From the NCBI RefSeq assembly GCF_003853645.1, contig NZ_QTPO01000014.1, positions 1 through 64,000 on the forward strand: a stretch of DNA of 64,000 nucleotides, read 5' to 3'. This document shows, piece by piece, positions 42,743 through 53,608 of the stretch. The notes beneath the pieces were generated by a model. The model worked only from the letters and a program-made list of their open reading frames with translations. It was not told the origin of the DNA and ran no database searches. Source of the DNA: Burkholderia sp. Bp9143 (lineage in GTDB: Bacteria > Pseudomonadota > Gammaproteobacteria > Burkholderiales > Burkholderiaceae). The number at the start of each line of letters is the position of its first letter. Within the stretch, counting starts at the first letter, position 1. A program made the position numbers and the translations under genes.

Positions 42743-43375
42743 ATGAATCAGCCAAAAATCAAAAGAGATCCTGAAGGTACACGCCGCCGCATCCTGATGG
42801 CGGCAGCCGAGGAGTTCGCGAGTGGAGGGCTGTTCGGCGCACGCGTCGACCAGATCGCGCGCCGGGCCGAAACCAACGAGCGCATGCTCTATTACTACTT
42901 CGGCAGCAAGGAGCAGCTGTTTACAGCCGTGCTCGAACACGCGTTTTCCGCGCTGACCGAGGCCGAGCGCGTGCTCGATCTCGATGGCGTCGCGCCCGTC
43001 GAGGCCGTCACGCGGCTCGCGCATTTCGTGTGGGACTACTACCGCGATCATCCGGAGCTGCTGCGGCTCATCAACAACGAGAACCTGCACGAAGCGCGCT
43101 ACCTGCACAAGTCGACGCGGATCCGCGAGATGATGTCGCCGATCGTCGCGAAGCTCGGCAACGTGCTGATGCGTGGCCAGAAGGCCGGGCTGTTCCGCAG
43201 CGACGTCGATCCGCTGCACTTCTACGTGACGCTGTCGGGGCTCGGCTACTACATCGTGTCGAACCGCTTCACGCTCGCCGCGACGCTCGGCCGCGACTTC
43301 AGCGAAGCCGACGAGCGCGCGGAGATGGTCAGGATGAACACCGAGGTGCTGCTCGCGTATCTGTTGCGACGCTGA
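42743..43375 (+). CDS. TetR/AcrR-family transcriptional regulator
   Basis: A 210-residue regulator. The N-terminal helix-turn-helix (about 10-55) reads [55 protein letters not shown], the TetR consensus. The C-terminal ligand domain resembles TetR_C_11/PaaR-like groups ([27 protein letters not shown]). Effector and targets are unknown. It is divergent from rnfB-nth with a palindrome in the shared region. It ends in a bidirectional terminator shared with phaZ. Confidence 0.88.
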   Translation: MNQPKIKRDPEGTRRRILMAAAEEFASGGLFGARVDQIARRAETNERMLYYYFGSKEQLFTAVLEHAFSALTEAERVLDLDGVAPVEAVTRLAHFVWDYYRDHPELLRLINNENLHEARYLHKSTRIREMMSPIVAKLGNVLMRGQKAGLFRSDVDPLHFYVTLSGLGYYIVSNRFTLAATLGRDFSEADERAEMVRMNTEVLLAYLLRR

Positions 43376-43411
43376 ACCGACGCGCCGACGCGCGGCCCAC
43401 CCGCGGCCGGA

Positions 43412-43451
43412 TAAAAAAACGCCGCCGTGCGCAAGCAACGGCGGCGTTTTT
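43412..43451. terminator. Bidirectional terminator between tetR and phaZ
   Basis: AAAAAAACGCCGCCGT (43413-43427 region) pairs with ACGGCGGCGTTTTT (43438-43451) around a short loop. Both strands end in a T-run, serving the convergent TetR and depolymerase genes. Confidence 0.9.
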
Positions 43452-43472
43452 GCGTCGGAACGCGGCGGCGCG

Positions 43473-44957
43473 TCAGGCGGCCTTGCGCGTGCGAGCGGGC
43501 TTGGCGCGCGTGCTGCCCGCGCGTTTTGCGGCCGGTGCGGCCTTCGCGGCGGCCGTCCTGGCGGGCGCAACCGTCGCGGCCGGTGCCTTCGCGCGCGTGC
43601 GCTTCGCGGCGGTCGCGCGCGCCGTCGCTTCGGGCTGCGGCTTGGCGGTCGGCACGGCAGCGAGCGTCGTCGTGGCCGGCGCATCGGGCGCCTTCGTCGC
43701 GCCATTCTTCGGTTCCGGCGCATGCTCGCGGATGAAGTCGCGCAGCTGCGGGTAGATGATCGTGCGCCAGCGGCGGCCCGAGAAGATCCCGTAGTGACCG
43801 CATTTCTCGGCGGTCAGGCTACGGCGATCGTCCTGCGGGATGCCCGTGCACAGCTCGTGCGCGACGTGCGTCTGGCCGCTGCCCGAGATGTCGTCGAGTT
43901 CACCCTCGATCGTCATCAGTGCGGTGTGCTTGATGTCCTGCGGACGCACGCGTTCGCCTGCGACATCCCACGTGCCTTCCGCGAGCCGGAACTCCTGGAA
44001 CACGACGCGGATCGTCTCCAGGTAATACTCGGCGGCCATGTCGAGCACCGCGTTGTACTCGTCGTAGAACTGGCGGTGCGCTTCGGCGTCGTCCTCGTCG
44101 CCGCGCAGCAGGCTCTGGTAGAAGTCCCAGTGCGATTGCGCGTGACGCTCCGGGTTCATCGCGACGAAGCCCGTGTGCTGCAGGAAGCCCGGATACACGT
44201 GACGACCTTCGCCCGGATAGTTCGCGGGCACCGTGTGGATCACGTTGTTCTCGAACCACGCGGTCGAGTGCTGCGTCGCGAGCGAGTTCACCGACGTCGG
44301 GCTGCGGCGCGCGTCGATCGGCCCGCCCATCATCGTCATCGTGAGCGGCGTGTCCTCGCCGCGGCTCGCCATCAGCGAGATCGCCGCGAGCACCGGCACG
44401 GTCGGCTGGCACACGGAGATCACGTGCAGGTTGCGCGCGCCGATGTGGCGGATGAATTCCTGGATGTACGCGATGTAGTCGTGCAGGTGGAACGGGCCGA
44501 CCTCGACCGGCACCATCCGTGCGTCGATCCAGTCGGTGATGTACACCTTGTGATCCTGCAGCAGCGTGCGCACGGTGTCGCGCAGCAGCGTCGAGTGGTG
44601 ACCCGACAGCGGCGCGCAGACCAGCACGACCGGCTCGTCCTTCAGCTGCGTGACGGCATCGGCGTCGTCCGAATAGCGCTTGAAGCGCAGCAGCCGGCAG
44701 AACGGCTTCTCGACGATCGTCTGCTCGACGATCGGGATGTTGTGGCCGTCCTTGACGATCTGGTGAATGTTGAATTCGGGCTTCTCGTAATCCTTGCCGA
44801 GCCGGTACATCAGTTCGTACGCGGCGGCCATCCGCGTCGCGCCGGGCATCAGCGAGAACGGGCTGGACGGGTTGGCGAACGACTTGGAAGCGGCCTGGGC
44901 CCAGGCCGTGAGCGGGCTCAGCATCGCCCGCTGGAATTCGTGCAATTGGTAAAGCAT
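43473..44957 (-). CDS. phaZ: Intracellular polyhydroxybutyrate depolymerase
   Basis: A 494-residue PhaZa1-type intracellular PHB depolymerase that mobilises carbon granules. The opening [20 protein letters not shown] is family-specific. The catalytic nucleophile is Cys183 in [11 protein letters not shown], the same residue number as in Ralstonia PhaZa1, and acid/His motifs lie in [13 protein letters not shown] and [14 protein letters not shown]. The C-terminal tail (about 420-494) is Ala/Lys/Arg-rich and phasin-like, and might bind DNA or granules. ATG 44957 is chosen by homology. Two PhaR-like TGC palindromes lie 80-150 nt upstream, implying control by the granule regulator. Confidence 0.93.
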   Translation of the reverse strand: MLYQLHEFQRAMLSPLTAWAQAASKSFANPSSPFSLMPGATRMAAAYELMYRLGKDYEKPEFNIHQIVKDGHNIPIVEQTIVEKPFCRLLRFKRYSDDADAVTQLKDEPVVLVCAPLSGHHSTLLRDTVRTLLQDHKVYITDWIDARMVPVEVGPFHLHDYIAYIQEFIRHIGARNLHVISVCQPTVPVLAAISLMASRGEDTPLTMTMMGGPIDARRSPTSVNSLATQHSTAWFENNVIHTVPANYPGEGRHVYPGFLQHTGFVAMNPERHAQSHWDFYQSLLRGDEDDAEAHRQFYDEYNAVLDMAAEYYLETIRVVFQEFRLAEGTWDVAGERVRPQDIKHTALMTIEGELDDISGSGQTHVAHELCTGIPQDDRRSLTAEKCGHYGIFSGRRWRTIIYPQLRDFIREHAPEPKNGATKAPDAPATTTLAAVPTAKPQPEATARATAAKRTRAKAPAATVAPARTAAAKAAPAAKRAGSTRAKPARTRKAA

Positions 44958-45038
44958 GCAGACTACTCCCGCGTGGGGGACGGTGCGCAAGGGCGGCGTG
45001 GGGCGTCGCGGCGTGCCGTGTGGGTCAGCGACCGGCCA

Positions 45039-45103
45039 TGTTGCAGTGCAGCCGGACAATCGAGTCGATCATATCGGACAACGACGGATGTTGCAATGCA
45101 ACA
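45039..45103 (-). promoter_or_regulatory. Two PhaR-type TGC operator motifs upstream of phaZ
   Basis: TGTTGCAGTGCAGC (45039-45052) and the palindrome TGTTGCAATGCAACA (45089-45103) both have a TTGC-N3-GCA core. PhaR, the PHB-responsive repressor, recognises TGC-rich inverted repeats of the CTGC-N3-GCAG kind. They lie in the phaZ upstream region; binding is inferred. Confidence 0.6.
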
Positions 45104-45169
45104 TTTCCCCGATTTTTCATCAACCTTTTGCGAATTGACGATCTCTGAAGAAGCCGATCCACCCCCCGG

Positions 45170-46999
45170 TCAGCGCCCCGTCGCCACGGCCGGCGCGGGC
45201 TGGCCGGCCGCGCGCGCCATCGCCTCTTCGTGGTGCATCAGGTTCATCGCGGTATGCACCAGCGCCACGTGCGAGAACGCCTGCGGGAAGTTGCCGACGA
45301 GCCGGCCCTCGACCGGGTCGTATTCCTCGGCGAGCAGCCCGAGGTCGTTGGACAGCGCGAGCAGCCGGCTTAACAACCGGTGCGCTTCGTCGATCCGGCC
45401 GAGCAGCGCGTAGTTGTCGACCAGCCAGAAGCTGCACGCGAGAAACGTGCCTTCGCCGGGCGGCAAACCGTCGTCGTACTCGGTCGTGCGGTAGCGCATC
45501 ACGAGGCCGTCGTGCAGCAATTCCCGTTCGACCGCCTCGACCGTGCCGACGATGCGCGGGTCTTCCGGCGGCAGGAAGCCCAGCAGCGGCAGCAGCAGCA
45601 CGCTCGCGTCGAGCTCGTCGCTGCCGTAGCTCTGGGCAAACGCCTGTTTGCCTTCATGCCATGCGTTGTCGCACACGTCGGCGTGGATCTGGTCGCGCAG
45701 TGCGCGCCAACGGTCGAGCGACGCGGGCAGCCGGAACATCTCCGCAGACTTGATCGCGCGGTCGAACGCGACCCACGCCATCACCTTCGAGAACGTGAAA
45801 TGGCGGCGGCCGCCGCGCGTCTCCCAGATGCCCTCGTCGGGCTCCCGCCAGATCTTCTCGAGATGGTCGAGCAGCGAACACTGGACGGACCATACCGTGT
45901 CGTCGGCCTGCAGGCCGCCCACGCGCGCGAGGTGCAGCGCGGCCATCACTTCGCCGAACACGTCGAGCTGGAGCTGGTTCGCGGCGCCGTTGCCGACGCG
46001 CACCGGTTTCGAATCCTGGTAGCCGGGCAGCCAGTCGAGCTCCATTTCCGGCAGCCGGCGCTCGCCCGCGATCCCGTACATGATCTGGATCTGCTCCGGC
46101 GAGCCGGCCATCACGCGGCCGAGCCACGTGCGCCATGCGCGCGCCTCGTCGTAATAGCCGCCGCGCATCAGCGCGAGCAGCGTGATCGTGGCGTCGCGCA
46201 GCCAGCAGTAGCGGTAGTCCCAGTTGCGGTTACCGCCGATCTTCTCGGGCAGCGACGTGGTCGGCGCCGCGACGATCCCGCCGGTCGGCTCGTACGCGAG
46301 CGCCTTCAGCGTGATCAGCGAACGGCGCACGGCGGCCGCGTAGCGGCCCTGCACCTGGCAGCGGCCCGACCATTCGAGCCAGTAGTTCTCGGTGCGCGCG
46401 AGCATCGACAGCGGATCGCGCGCGGGCGGCAGCCGCAGGTGCGACGCCGCATAGCTGAGCGAGAACGGGATGCGCTCGTCGGCGCTCACCGTGAATTCCG
46501 CAAGCGTATGGAGGTTCTTGCCGGTGAGCGGCACCGGCGTGCGCAGCACCACGGTATCGGGGCCGGCGATCGCCTTCATGCCGTCCTCGCGCGTCAGCTG
46601 CGTGACCCACGGGATCGAGAAACCGTAGTCGAAGCGCAACACCAGTTCCATGCGCATCTTCATCGTGCCGTGGCGGCCGACGACGATCCGGACCAGTTCG
46701 GACCAGCCGTTGCCGGGCGGCATGAAGTCGATCACGGTGACGGCGCCGTCGGCGCTTTCGTAGTCGGTTTCGAGGATCAGCGTGTCGCCGCGATAGCGGC
46801 GCGTCGTGTGCGTGATCGCGGCGTCGGCGGCCGGCGCGAGCAGCCAGCGGCCGTGCTCGGGCGTGCCGACCAGCGCCGCGAAACAGGCGCCCGAATCGAA
46901 GCGGGGCCAGCACAGCCAGTCGACGGAGCCGTCTTTCGAGATCAGCGCGGCGGTGTGGCCGTCGCCGACGAGGGCGTAGTCTTCGATCAGGGCGGGCAT
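45170..46999 (-). CDS. Glycoside hydrolase family 15 (glucoamylase/trehalase-like)
   Basis: A 609-residue GH15 protein. An N-terminal beta domain (DUF5911-like; IEDYALVGDGHTAALISKDGSVDWLCWPRFDS) is followed by the (alpha/alpha)6 catalytic barrel: GGNRNWDYRYCWLRDATITLLALMRGGY (about 250-280), a motif with the general catalytic Glu/Asp environment, and later GTFLACSFWLVDNYALLGRIDEAHRLL. Prokaryotic members hydrolyse alpha-glucosides or trehalose. It has no signal peptide, so it acts in the cytoplasm, perhaps on glycogen or trehalose. ATG 46999 is preferred over a TTG two codons upstream. The lactonase gene is divergent. Confidence 0.9.
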   Translation of the reverse strand: MPALIEDYALVGDGHTAALISKDGSVDWLCWPRFDSGACFAALVGTPEHGRWLLAPAADAAITHTTRRYRGDTLILETDYESADGAVTVIDFMPPGNGWSELVRIVVGRHGTMKMRMELVLRFDYGFSIPWVTQLTREDGMKAIAGPDTVVLRTPVPLTGKNLHTLAEFTVSADERIPFSLSYAASHLRLPPARDPLSMLARTENYWLEWSGRCQVQGRYAAAVRRSLITLKALAYEPTGGIVAAPTTSLPEKIGGNRNWDYRYCWLRDATITLLALMRGGYYDEARAWRTWLGRVMAGSPEQIQIMYGIAGERRLPEMELDWLPGYQDSKPVRVGNGAANQLQLDVFGEVMAALHLARVGGLQADDTVWSVQCSLLDHLEKIWREPDEGIWETRGGRRHFTFSKVMAWVAFDRAIKSAEMFRLPASLDRWRALRDQIHADVCDNAWHEGKQAFAQSYGSDELDASVLLLPLLGFLPPEDPRIVGTVEAVERELLHDGLVMRYRTTEYDDGLPPGEGTFLACSFWLVDNYALLGRIDEAHRLLSRLLALSNDLGLLAEEYDPVEGRLVGNFPQAFSHVALVHTAMNLMHHEEAMARAAGQPAPAVATGR

Positions 47000-47054
47000 G
47001 GGCAAGCGGTCCTTGGGTTATTCGAGTTCACAAAGCAGGCTGCGGCGCCCGGAC

Positions 47055-47084
47055 TTCACGCGCCGGCGTCGCGCCCCGTATACT
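47055..47084 (+). promoter_or_regulatory. Weak sigma70-like promoter before the lactonase-like gene
   Basis: TTCACG (47055-47060) and TATACT (47079-47084), 18 nt apart, lie 82 nt upstream of the gene. The -10 is good; the -35 is only partial. Confidence 0.35.
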
Positions 47085-47165
47085 CGGCCGGGCGGCGGAG
47101 CGCATGAACGGCCGGCGTTTCGTCCTATCTCAACACTTGAAGCGACTCGATGCAAGGAGGATTCA

Positions 47166-48413
47166 ATGCCCAACCGATTACGCGAGCATGACGCGCGCGC
47201 TTCGACACGAGGGTTCCCGCTTAGGCTCGCTCACTGGATGAAAGGTTTCGCGATCGTGCTTTCCTTGTCCGCGACCCACGCCTTTGCACAACAATCGCCG
47301 GCACCGGCCGACGGCGTCTACAACCTGCTCGTCGGCACCTATACGGGGCACGGCAGCGACGGGATCTACGTGTACCGCTTCGATACGAAGACGGGCAGCG
47401 TCGCGCCCGTGTCGTCGGCGAAGACCGTGAATCCGTCCTACCTGTTGCCGAGCCGCGACGGTCGCACCGTCTACGCGGTCAACGAACTGCCCGGCGACAA
47501 CGGGCCGGCCACGCAGCGCGGCGGCGTCAGCGCGTTTGGCTTCGATCCGAAGACGGGCGCGCTCACGTTCATCGACCGCGTGTCGTCGGAAGGGAACGAT
47601 CCTTGCTATCTCGCGCTGTCGCCGGACGGCAAGTACCTCGTCACGGCCAACTACTCGGTCGCGGCCGATCCGGGCGGCAGCTTCGCCGTGTTCCCGCTCC
47701 GCGACGGCGGCGCGGTCGGCCCGGCCGTGCTGACGGTGCATCACGAAGGCACGGGGCCCGTGAAGGGGCGCCAGGACGGCGCGCACGTACACTCGACGGT
47801 GTTTTCGCCCGATGGCCGTTACCTGTTCGTGCAGGACCTCGGCGCGGACAAGATCTACGGCTACCGCTACACGGTGGACGGCAGCCGCGGGCTGCTCAGC
47901 CCGACCGACACGCGCTACACGCCGGTGAAGGCCGGCTCCGGCCCGCGTCACATGGTGTTCAGCGCCGACGGCCGCTTCGCGTACGTGACGAGCGAACTCA
48001 ACGCATCGGTCGAGGTGTTCGGCTACCACGACGGCAAGCTGACGCCGGTCGAGACGCTGCCGATGACGGTGGCGGGCTTCAAGGGCAAGGTCGGCGGCGG
48101 CGCGATCCACCTGTCGCCGGACGGCCGCTTCCTGTACGCGAGCAACCGCGGCGACGTGAACGACATCGTGATCTACGCGGTGAACCAGTCCGATGGCCGG
48201 CTGAAGACCGTCGGGCGCCAGTCGAGCCTCGGCAAGACGCCGCGCGAATTCCTGATCGATCCGACCGGCAAGTGGCTGATCGTCGGCAACCAGGACAGCG
48301 ATACGTTCTACGTGTTCAGCCGCGATGTCGAAACGGGGCGGCTCGGCGCGAATCCGCAGAAGGTGGCGCTCGGCAGCCCGGTCGATTTCAAGCTGGTGCC
48401 GGTGGCGCAGTAA
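47166..48413 (+). CDS. Exported lactonase-family seven-bladed beta-propeller
   Basis: A 415-residue protein with a twin-basic start and hydrophobic signal (FPLRLAHWMKGFAIVLSLSATHAFAQ), so the mature form is periplasmic. The body is a 6-phosphogluconolactonase-type (YbhE/Pgl) beta-propeller, with repeated blade motifs such as SPDGKYLVTANYS, SPDGRYLFVQDLGADKIYGY, SADGRFAYVTSELNASVEVF, SPDGRFLYASNRG and DPTGKWLIVGNQDSDTFYVF. Cytosolic Pgl hydrolyses 6-phosphogluconolactone, but export here suggests another lactone or a binding role. AAGGAGG lies 5 nt before ATG 47166, which supports this start over the ATG at codon 25. Confidence 0.85.
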   Translation: MPNRLREHDARASTRGFPLRLAHWMKGFAIVLSLSATHAFAQQSPAPADGVYNLLVGTYTGHGSDGIYVYRFDTKTGSVAPVSSAKTVNPSYLLPSRDGRTVYAVNELPGDNGPATQRGGVSAFGFDPKTGALTFIDRVSSEGNDPCYLALSPDGKYLVTANYSVAADPGGSFAVFPLRDGGAVGPAVLTVHHEGTGPVKGRQDGAHVHSTVFSPDGRYLFVQDLGADKIYGYRYTVDGSRGLLSPTDTRYTPVKAGSGPRHMVFSADGRFAYVTSELNASVEVFGYHDGKLTPVETLPMTVAGFKGKVGGGAIHLSPDGRFLYASNRGDVNDIVIYAVNQSDGRLKTVGRQSSLGKTPREFLIDPTGKWLIVGNQDSDTFYVFSRDVETGRLGANPQKVALGSPVDFKLVPVAQ

Positions 48414-48425
48414 ATCGCGGCCAAT

Positions 48426-48458
48426 GAAAAAAGGGCGCTGCCGAGGCAGCGCCCTTGT
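48426..48458. terminator. Bidirectional terminator between lactonase and ftsK
   Basis: AAGGGCGCTGCC (48431-48442) pairs exactly with GGCAGCGCCCTT (48445-48456) around a 2-nt centre. On the minus strand it is followed by TTTTTT, serving ftsK; the plus strand has a weaker TTGTT. Confidence 0.85.
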
Positions 48459-48523
48459 TCGTTCGGGCGGCCGCTTGCGCGGGGCGCCCGTCTCGCTCGT
48501 CGGCGGCCGTGCGGCCGCCATGC

Positions 48524-51500
48524 TCAGTCGGCCGCGGCCGGCACGAGCACCTCGCGGCTGCCGTTGATGCCCATCGGCGACACGAGTCCGGCCGCTTCCA
48601 TCTGCTCGACGAGGCGCGCGGCGCGGTTGTAGCCGATGCGCAGCTGCCGCTGCACCGACGAGATCGACGCGCGCCGCGTGCGCACGACGAACGCGACCGC
48701 TTCGTCGTACAGCGGATCGGCTTCCGCATCCGGCGCGTCGCCGAACAGGTCCTGCGTCGCACCGTCGGCGGCCGGGCCGTCGAGAATGCCTTCCTCGTAC
48801 TGCGGCTCGCCGAACTGCTTCAGGTATTCGACGATCCGGTGCACTTCCTCGTCCGCGACGAACGCGCCGTGCACGCGCTGCGGGTAGCCCGTGCCCGGCG
48901 GCAGGAACAGCATGTCGCCCTGGCCGAGCAGCGATTCGGCACCCATCTGGTCGAGGATCGTGCGCGAGTCGATCTTCGACGACACCTGGAACGCGACGCG
49001 CGTCGGGATGTTCGCCTTGATCAGACCGGTGATCACGTCGACGGATGGACGCTGGGTCGCGAGGATCAGGTGGATGCCGGCCGCGCGCGCCTTCTGCGCG
49101 AGACGGGCGATCAGCTCCTCGATCTTCTTGCCGGCGACCATCATCAGGTCGGCCAGCTCGTCGATCACGACGACGATCAGCGGCAGCTTCGACAGCGGCT
49201 CGGGATCGTCGGGCGTCAGCGAGAACGGGTTGCCGATCTTCTTTTCCTTCGCCTCCGCGTCGCGGATCTTCTGGTTGAAGCCCGCGAGATTGCGCACGCC
49301 GACGGCCGACATCAGCCGGTAGCGCTTCTCCATCTCGCCGACGCACCAGTTCAGTGCGTTCGCCGCGAGCTTCATGTCGGTGACGACCGGCGCGAGCAGG
49401 TGCGGGATGCCTTCGTAGACCGACAGCTCGAGCATCTTCGGGTCGATCATGATCAGGCGCACGTCCTCGGGCGCCGCCTTGTACAGCAACGACAGGATCA
49501 TCGCGTTGATCGCGACCGACTTGCCCGAACCCGTCGTGCCAGCGACCAGCATGTGCGGCGCCTTTGCGAGATCGGTGACGACCGGGTGGCCGGTGATGTC
49601 CTTGCCCATCGCGATGGTCAGCTGCGACGCCGAATGCTGGTACTGGCGCGATTCGAGGATCTCCGACAGGCGGATCATCTGGCGTTTCGCGTTCGGCAGC
49701 TCGAGGCCCATGCAGGTCTTGCCGGGAATCGTCTCGACGACGCGGATCGACGTGAGGCCGAGGCCGCGCGACAGATCCTTCATCAGGCCGACGATCTGGC
49801 TGCCGCGCACGCCGAGCGCGGGTTCGATCTCGAAGCGCGTGATCACCGGGCCCGCCGATGCGCCGACCACCGTCACCGGCACCTTGAACTCCTGCAGGCG
49901 CTGTTCGATCACCTGGGCCGTCTGCGCGAGGTGTTCCTCGGTGATTGTTTCGATGTCGTCGGAGGCGGGCTCGAGCAGGTCGAGCGTCGGCAGTTCGACG
50001 TTGAACGATGCGGGTGCGTGGAATTCGAACGCGTTCGGACGCGGCGGGCGGGCGGAAGCGGCCCATGCGTCGGGGGCCGGGGTGATCGATTCCGCCGGTG
50101 CCGGCGGCACGGTGGCTTCCGGAGGCGTTGCGGCCGGAAGCGGCGCGGTCGCGACGGCCGGGATGGCGGTGCCGGTTGTCGTGGGCGTCGCGCCGGCGCC
50201 GGGCATTGACCAGCTTGCCGGCGCAGCGGCGGGAGCAGGCGGGGGGGTGAACGGCTGGGTCTGTGGCACCGGTGCGGACGCGATGGATTGCGCCAGTGTC
50301 GCGGTGTCGATGGATCCGCCCGGCGCGGAGAACGTCGGCAATGCCGGCACCGGTGGGGGCGCGGAAGTCGGGGGCGCGGCCGGTGCCGTCGCGGCGGCGG
50401 TTGCGGCGAAGGAGGCCAGCGCGCCATTTGTCGCGGCAGGCGTGCCGCCGAACGCGGCGGTCGCAGCGGTCTCAACTGTCGCTGCGGTCGCGACCGTTCT
50501 CGTCGGGGCAAGTGCCCCGGACGACGGTGCCGGGACGACGGCGGCGGTAGGCGCGGTGCCGGTTGCCGTTTGCGCGGTCGGCGTGGCCGGTGCGCCGATC
50601 GACGAAGTGTCAGGCGTACGGTTCGTCGGTGCTGCCGAAGGCATCGCCGATGCGGTCGACGTTGCGGCAAATCCGCTGCCCGACGGCGCGGAAGACGAGT
50701 CGGCAGGCGACACCGGTATGCTTTGTGGCGGTTGCGATGCGGTTGCGCCGAGGGACGTGCCGGTCGACGCGGGTGAGGTCACGGACGGCTGCGTGGCGGT
50801 CATGCCCGAGGCGCCCGTCGCAGACGTCGCGGCCGCGGCGAACGGTGCGGGTGCGAGAGGCTGCACCGCGGTCGGGCTGGAAGCGCCTGCCGCGGACGTC
50901 GGGACAGATGTCGCGGCTGCTGCGGCCGGTGTGGACCCGAAAGGTTGCGCGGTGGCCGGACCGGACGTGCTCGTCGTGGACGTCAGGACGGAGGTCGCCG
51001 CCGCTGTACCCGGCGCGGACGCAAGAGGTCGTGCCGCGGTCAGACCGAAGGCACCGGTCGCATGCGTCGGCGCAGACGTGGCCGCTGGCGCGGACGGTTG
51101 CGCGGTGGGCAGGACGGCGGCACCCGTTGAATGCGTGTTGGCAGGCGTCGTCGGTGCGGGCGCCGGCGTGACCGTGCCCGATGCCGGACCCGTAGTACCG
51201 ATCGCCGACGATGCCACAGCCGGCACGCGATCGCTGGAACCGTATGCGGTGCCCGTGGCACCCGCCGGCGCGGACGGCGCAACCGATGCAACGGACGCGG
51301 CCGATGCAGCCGATGCAGCCGGTTGCGACAGCGAATCGGAGGCCGTGCTCGTCATGTCGACAAATGACTGCGTCGCGGCGACAGGTGTGCTGTTCGACGT
51401 GCTCGCCGGTGCCGGCGGCGTCGCGCGTTGCGTGCCTGCAGGCGACGGTGCGGTTTCGCCGGCGTGCTTTGTTGCTGCATGCCAGGTCGTTCCCGTCACG

Positions 51501-53419
51501 ACGCCGGCCGGTGCCGTATCCGACAGGGCCACGGAGACCGTCGTCGGTGCGGCGACCGGCATCGTATCGGCAAGCGGCCGCGCCGGCGTTGCCGCGATCG
51601 GCGAAGCGGGGAGGGGAGTGGTCGGCGTGACCTGCTGAACAAGGTTCACAACGTCCTGAGTCGCGTGCGCGCCTTGTTTCGTATGGACCGATGCCGCGGT
51701 ATCGGCAAGCGCCGCAGATTGAGATTGGGCCTGGCCGACGATCCCGGCGGCCGTTGCCGAATCCTTCGCATCGACGGTACGGCCGATGGCGCTTGCCGTC
51801 GACGTGACGGCGGCCGAAGGCGTATCGACAGCCGCGCTCGCGGCCACCGGCTCATCCGCGTCCGACAGCGGCGCCGCAATCGGGCTTTCGTGCGACGCGC
51901 CGAGTCCGGAAACCGGCTGGCTGACGATGTCTTCCCATGGTGCAAAGTCGATCGGGGCATCGAATGCCGGCGCGGCAGGCGCATCGGCGCCATGCCGTTG
52001 CTCGCCGTCCGCATGACGCGTCGGCGCATCGGTCTCGACGCCGAGATCCGGCATGGCATGCCGCACGGCCTCGCCGAACGCCGAGGCGCCCGTATCGATG
52101 CGCACGCTCGGCTCGGCCGGCATGAACGCATCCAGCACGATCGGCGCGTCGTCGTATGCCGGCGCAGCTTCGCGCGCATCCGGACGGCCGGCGTCGCGGG
52201 GCGCGGCCGGGTGCGCAACCGGAAGGGCCCCGGCCGGTACGGCCGGCGATGCCGACGCGGCCACGCTGCCTGCCGCTGCAACCGCGCCAGCCACGGTCGC
52301 CGCGGCGGCCGTCGCCGGCGATGCATCGGTCGACAGCACATCGTCCAGCGTCGCCCACTGCGCGGTACTGGCCTCGATCGAGCGCAGCGTGTCGTGAACG
52401 CTCGGCGCCGGCGTGATCGGCTCCGCGGGCTGTTGCACCCACGCGTAGAGCGGCGCGCGTGCGGGGGGCGGCGGCGCGGGGCGGCGTCGTGCCGCATCCG
52501 GCGACTGGCCGGCGGCGCCGGCGCCCGTCACCGGGCGCGCGGGCGTACGCGGCGGCGTCGCGGCGACCGGGCGTGGCGTGACCGCGCTGCGCTGCGCGGC
52601 CGGCTGCTTCAGTGCGGCTGCGGCCGGTCGCGCGGCGGTCGGTTGCGGCCGAACGGGCTCGAACCCGGCCGGAAGCGGGGCCGGACTGGGGCGCGGCACT
52701 TGCGCGTTCGCGGCGGCGCGCGCGAGGCTGGCGGTGCTGCCGGTCGTCGGAGGCGGCATGGCGCTCGTCGTGCCCGGTGCGGGCGGCGGGGACATGCGCG
52801 TGGCCGACGTCGGCTTCAGCCAGCCCGACGGCGCGACCGGCTCCGCGAGCGGACGCGGTGCTGCCTGGCTGCGTGGCTTCGGCCGGGCCTGCGGATCGGG
52901 TTTCCACAACGTCGGGCGCGAATACCGGCCGTTCTGCCGCGGCGCCATCGAGTTGACGGTATGGGCGGTGGTTGGCTGCACGATGTCGTCGTCGCGATGC
53001 AGCGCGCTGCGCGGCAGGTCGGCGACGCCGCGCACGTCGTCGTCGCCGACGTCGCGCGCGAGCTTGACGCCGAACGACGTGTCGACCCACGCGGCGAACT
53101 GCCGCCAGCCGATGCCGGTCAGCCATGGCAGGCCCGCGAAGAACAGCACGACCATCGTGACCGGTGTGCCGATCGGGCCGAGCACATGCGCGAAGCCGTT
53201 CGAGAGCGCGTGGCCGAGCGCATTCGTGTCGGGGCCCGACAGCGGGCTCGTCAGCGCGCAGCTTGCAATGAACACGGCCGCGAAGCCGAGCCACAGGCGA
53301 ATCGAGCCGCGGCCGGCGAGTCCGCCGCCGCCGGGCAGCATCGCCTGAACGAGACGCCAGATGAGAAGGAGGAACCAGACGGCGGAGATGCCGAACCAGC
53401 CGAAGACAACCGTGTGCAT
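48524..53419 (-). CDS. ftsK: DNA translocase FtsK with giant repetitive linker
   Basis: About 1631 residues (E. coli FtsK has 1329). The N-terminus has three clear membrane helices (about 3-25, 38-58, 82-105). A low-complexity Ala/Pro/Thr/Ser linker follows from about 150 to 1125, containing 28-residue tandem repeats. The motor starts near 1130 ([21 protein letters not shown]). It has Walker A GTTGSGKS (about 1290), Walker [18 protein letters not shown] and [25 protein letters not shown]. The gamma winged-helix domain (last 65 residues, [39 protein letters not shown]) reads KOPS-like DNA. It pumps chromosome termini through the septum. ATG 53419 starts the first helix. Confidence 0.93.
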   Translation of the reverse strand: MHTVVFGWFGISAVWFLLLIWRLVQAMLPGGGGLAGRGSIRLWLGFAAVFIASCALTSPLSGPDTNALGHALSNGFAHVLGPIGTPVTMVVLFFAGLPWLTGIGWRQFAAWVDTSFGVKLARDVGDDDVRGVADLPRSALHRDDDIVQPTTAHTVNSMAPRQNGRYSRPTLWKPDPQARPKPRSQAAPRPLAEPVAPSGWLKPTSATRMSPPPAPGTTSAMPPPTTGSTASLARAAANAQVPRPSPAPLPAGFEPVRPQPTAARPAAAALKQPAAQRSAVTPRPVAATPPRTPARPVTGAGAAGQSPDAARRRPAPPPPARAPLYAWVQQPAEPITPAPSVHDTLRSIEASTAQWATLDDVLSTDASPATAAAATVAGAVAAAGSVAASASPAVPAGALPVAHPAAPRDAGRPDAREAAPAYDDAPIVLDAFMPAEPSVRIDTGASAFGEAVRHAMPDLGVETDAPTRHADGEQRHGADAPAAPAFDAPIDFAPWEDIVSQPVSGLGASHESPIAAPLSDADEPVAASAAVDTPSAAVTSTASAIGRTVDAKDSATAAGIVGQAQSQSAALADTAASVHTKQGAHATQDVVNLVQQVTPTTPLPASPIAATPARPLADTMPVAAPTTVSVALSDTAPAGVVTGTTWHAATKHAGETAPSPAGTQRATPPAPASTSNSTPVAATQSFVDMTSTASDSLSQPAASAASAASVASVAPSAPAGATGTAYGSSDRVPAVASSAIGTTGPASGTVTPAPAPTTPANTHSTGAAVLPTAQPSAPAATSAPTHATGAFGLTAARPLASAPGTAAATSVLTSTTSTSGPATAQPFGSTPAAAAATSVPTSAAGASSPTAVQPLAPAPFAAAATSATGASGMTATQPSVTSPASTGTSLGATASQPPQSIPVSPADSSSAPSGSGFAATSTASAMPSAAPTNRTPDTSSIGAPATPTAQTATGTAPTAAVVPAPSSGALAPTRTVATAATVETAATAAFGGTPAATNGALASFAATAAATAPAAPPTSAPPPVPALPTFSAPGGSIDTATLAQSIASAPVPQTQPFTPPPAPAAAPASWSMPGAGATPTTTGTAIPAVATAPLPAATPPEATVPPAPAESITPAPDAWAASARPPRPNAFEFHAPASFNVELPTLDLLEPASDDIETITEEHLAQTAQVIEQRLQEFKVPVTVVGASAGPVITRFEIEPALGVRGSQIVGLMKDLSRGLGLTSIRVVETIPGKTCMGLELPNAKRQMIRLSEILESRQYQHSASQLTIAMGKDITGHPVVTDLAKAPHMLVAGTTGSGKSVAINAMILSLLYKAAPEDVRLIMIDPKMLELSVYEGIPHLLAPVVTDMKLAANALNWCVGEMEKRYRLMSAVGVRNLAGFNQKIRDAEAKEKKIGNPFSLTPDDPEPLSKLPLIVVVIDELADLMMVAGKKIEELIARLAQKARAAGIHLILATQRPSVDVITGLIKANIPTRVAFQVSSKIDSRTILDQMGAESLLGQGDMLFLPPGTGYPQRVHGAFVADEEVHRIVEYLKQFGEPQYEEGILDGPAADGATQDLFGDAPDAEADPLYDEAVAFVVRTRRASISSVQRQLRIGYNRAARLVEQMEAAGLVSPMGINGSREVLVPAAAD
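50759..51082 (-). repeat. 84-bp tandem coding repeats in the ftsK linker
   Basis: Reading on the minus strand, three consecutive 28-codon units start at 51082, 50998 and 50914, and a shorter 24-codon one at 50830. Each begins with Ala-Thr-Ser and ends in an Ala-rich run, with a central xAxPxxxxP pattern (for example [60 protein letters not shown]). Copies are diverged, so expansion is not very recent. Confidence 0.7.
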
Positions 53420-53608
53420 GCTTTGATGAAACAGGAAGAGGGCGGGGAGCGCGGTGCGCGACCCGCCGAGTTTAACCGGCCGGCGAACAAGACTGACAGG
53501 ACGCCAAGGCAGCATGAAGGCGTCGAAGCGCTTCCAGGCAGCGCGATGCAGGCGTCCGGGATTCGCGCGCGGCGAAGGCGGCCGGTCGGCCTTCGCCCGC
53601 GCGCAGCA

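Noticed and set aside
41597-43723. 708-codon extension of the rnfB frame upstream
   Set aside because: Runs antisense through the TetR gene and its promoter; the ferredoxin domain begins at the GTG at 42490.
50759-51082. Possible CRISPR-like repeats in this stretch
   Set aside because: The period is codon-based (84 bp), in frame and diverged inside the FtsK linker; no constant direct repeat with unique spacers.
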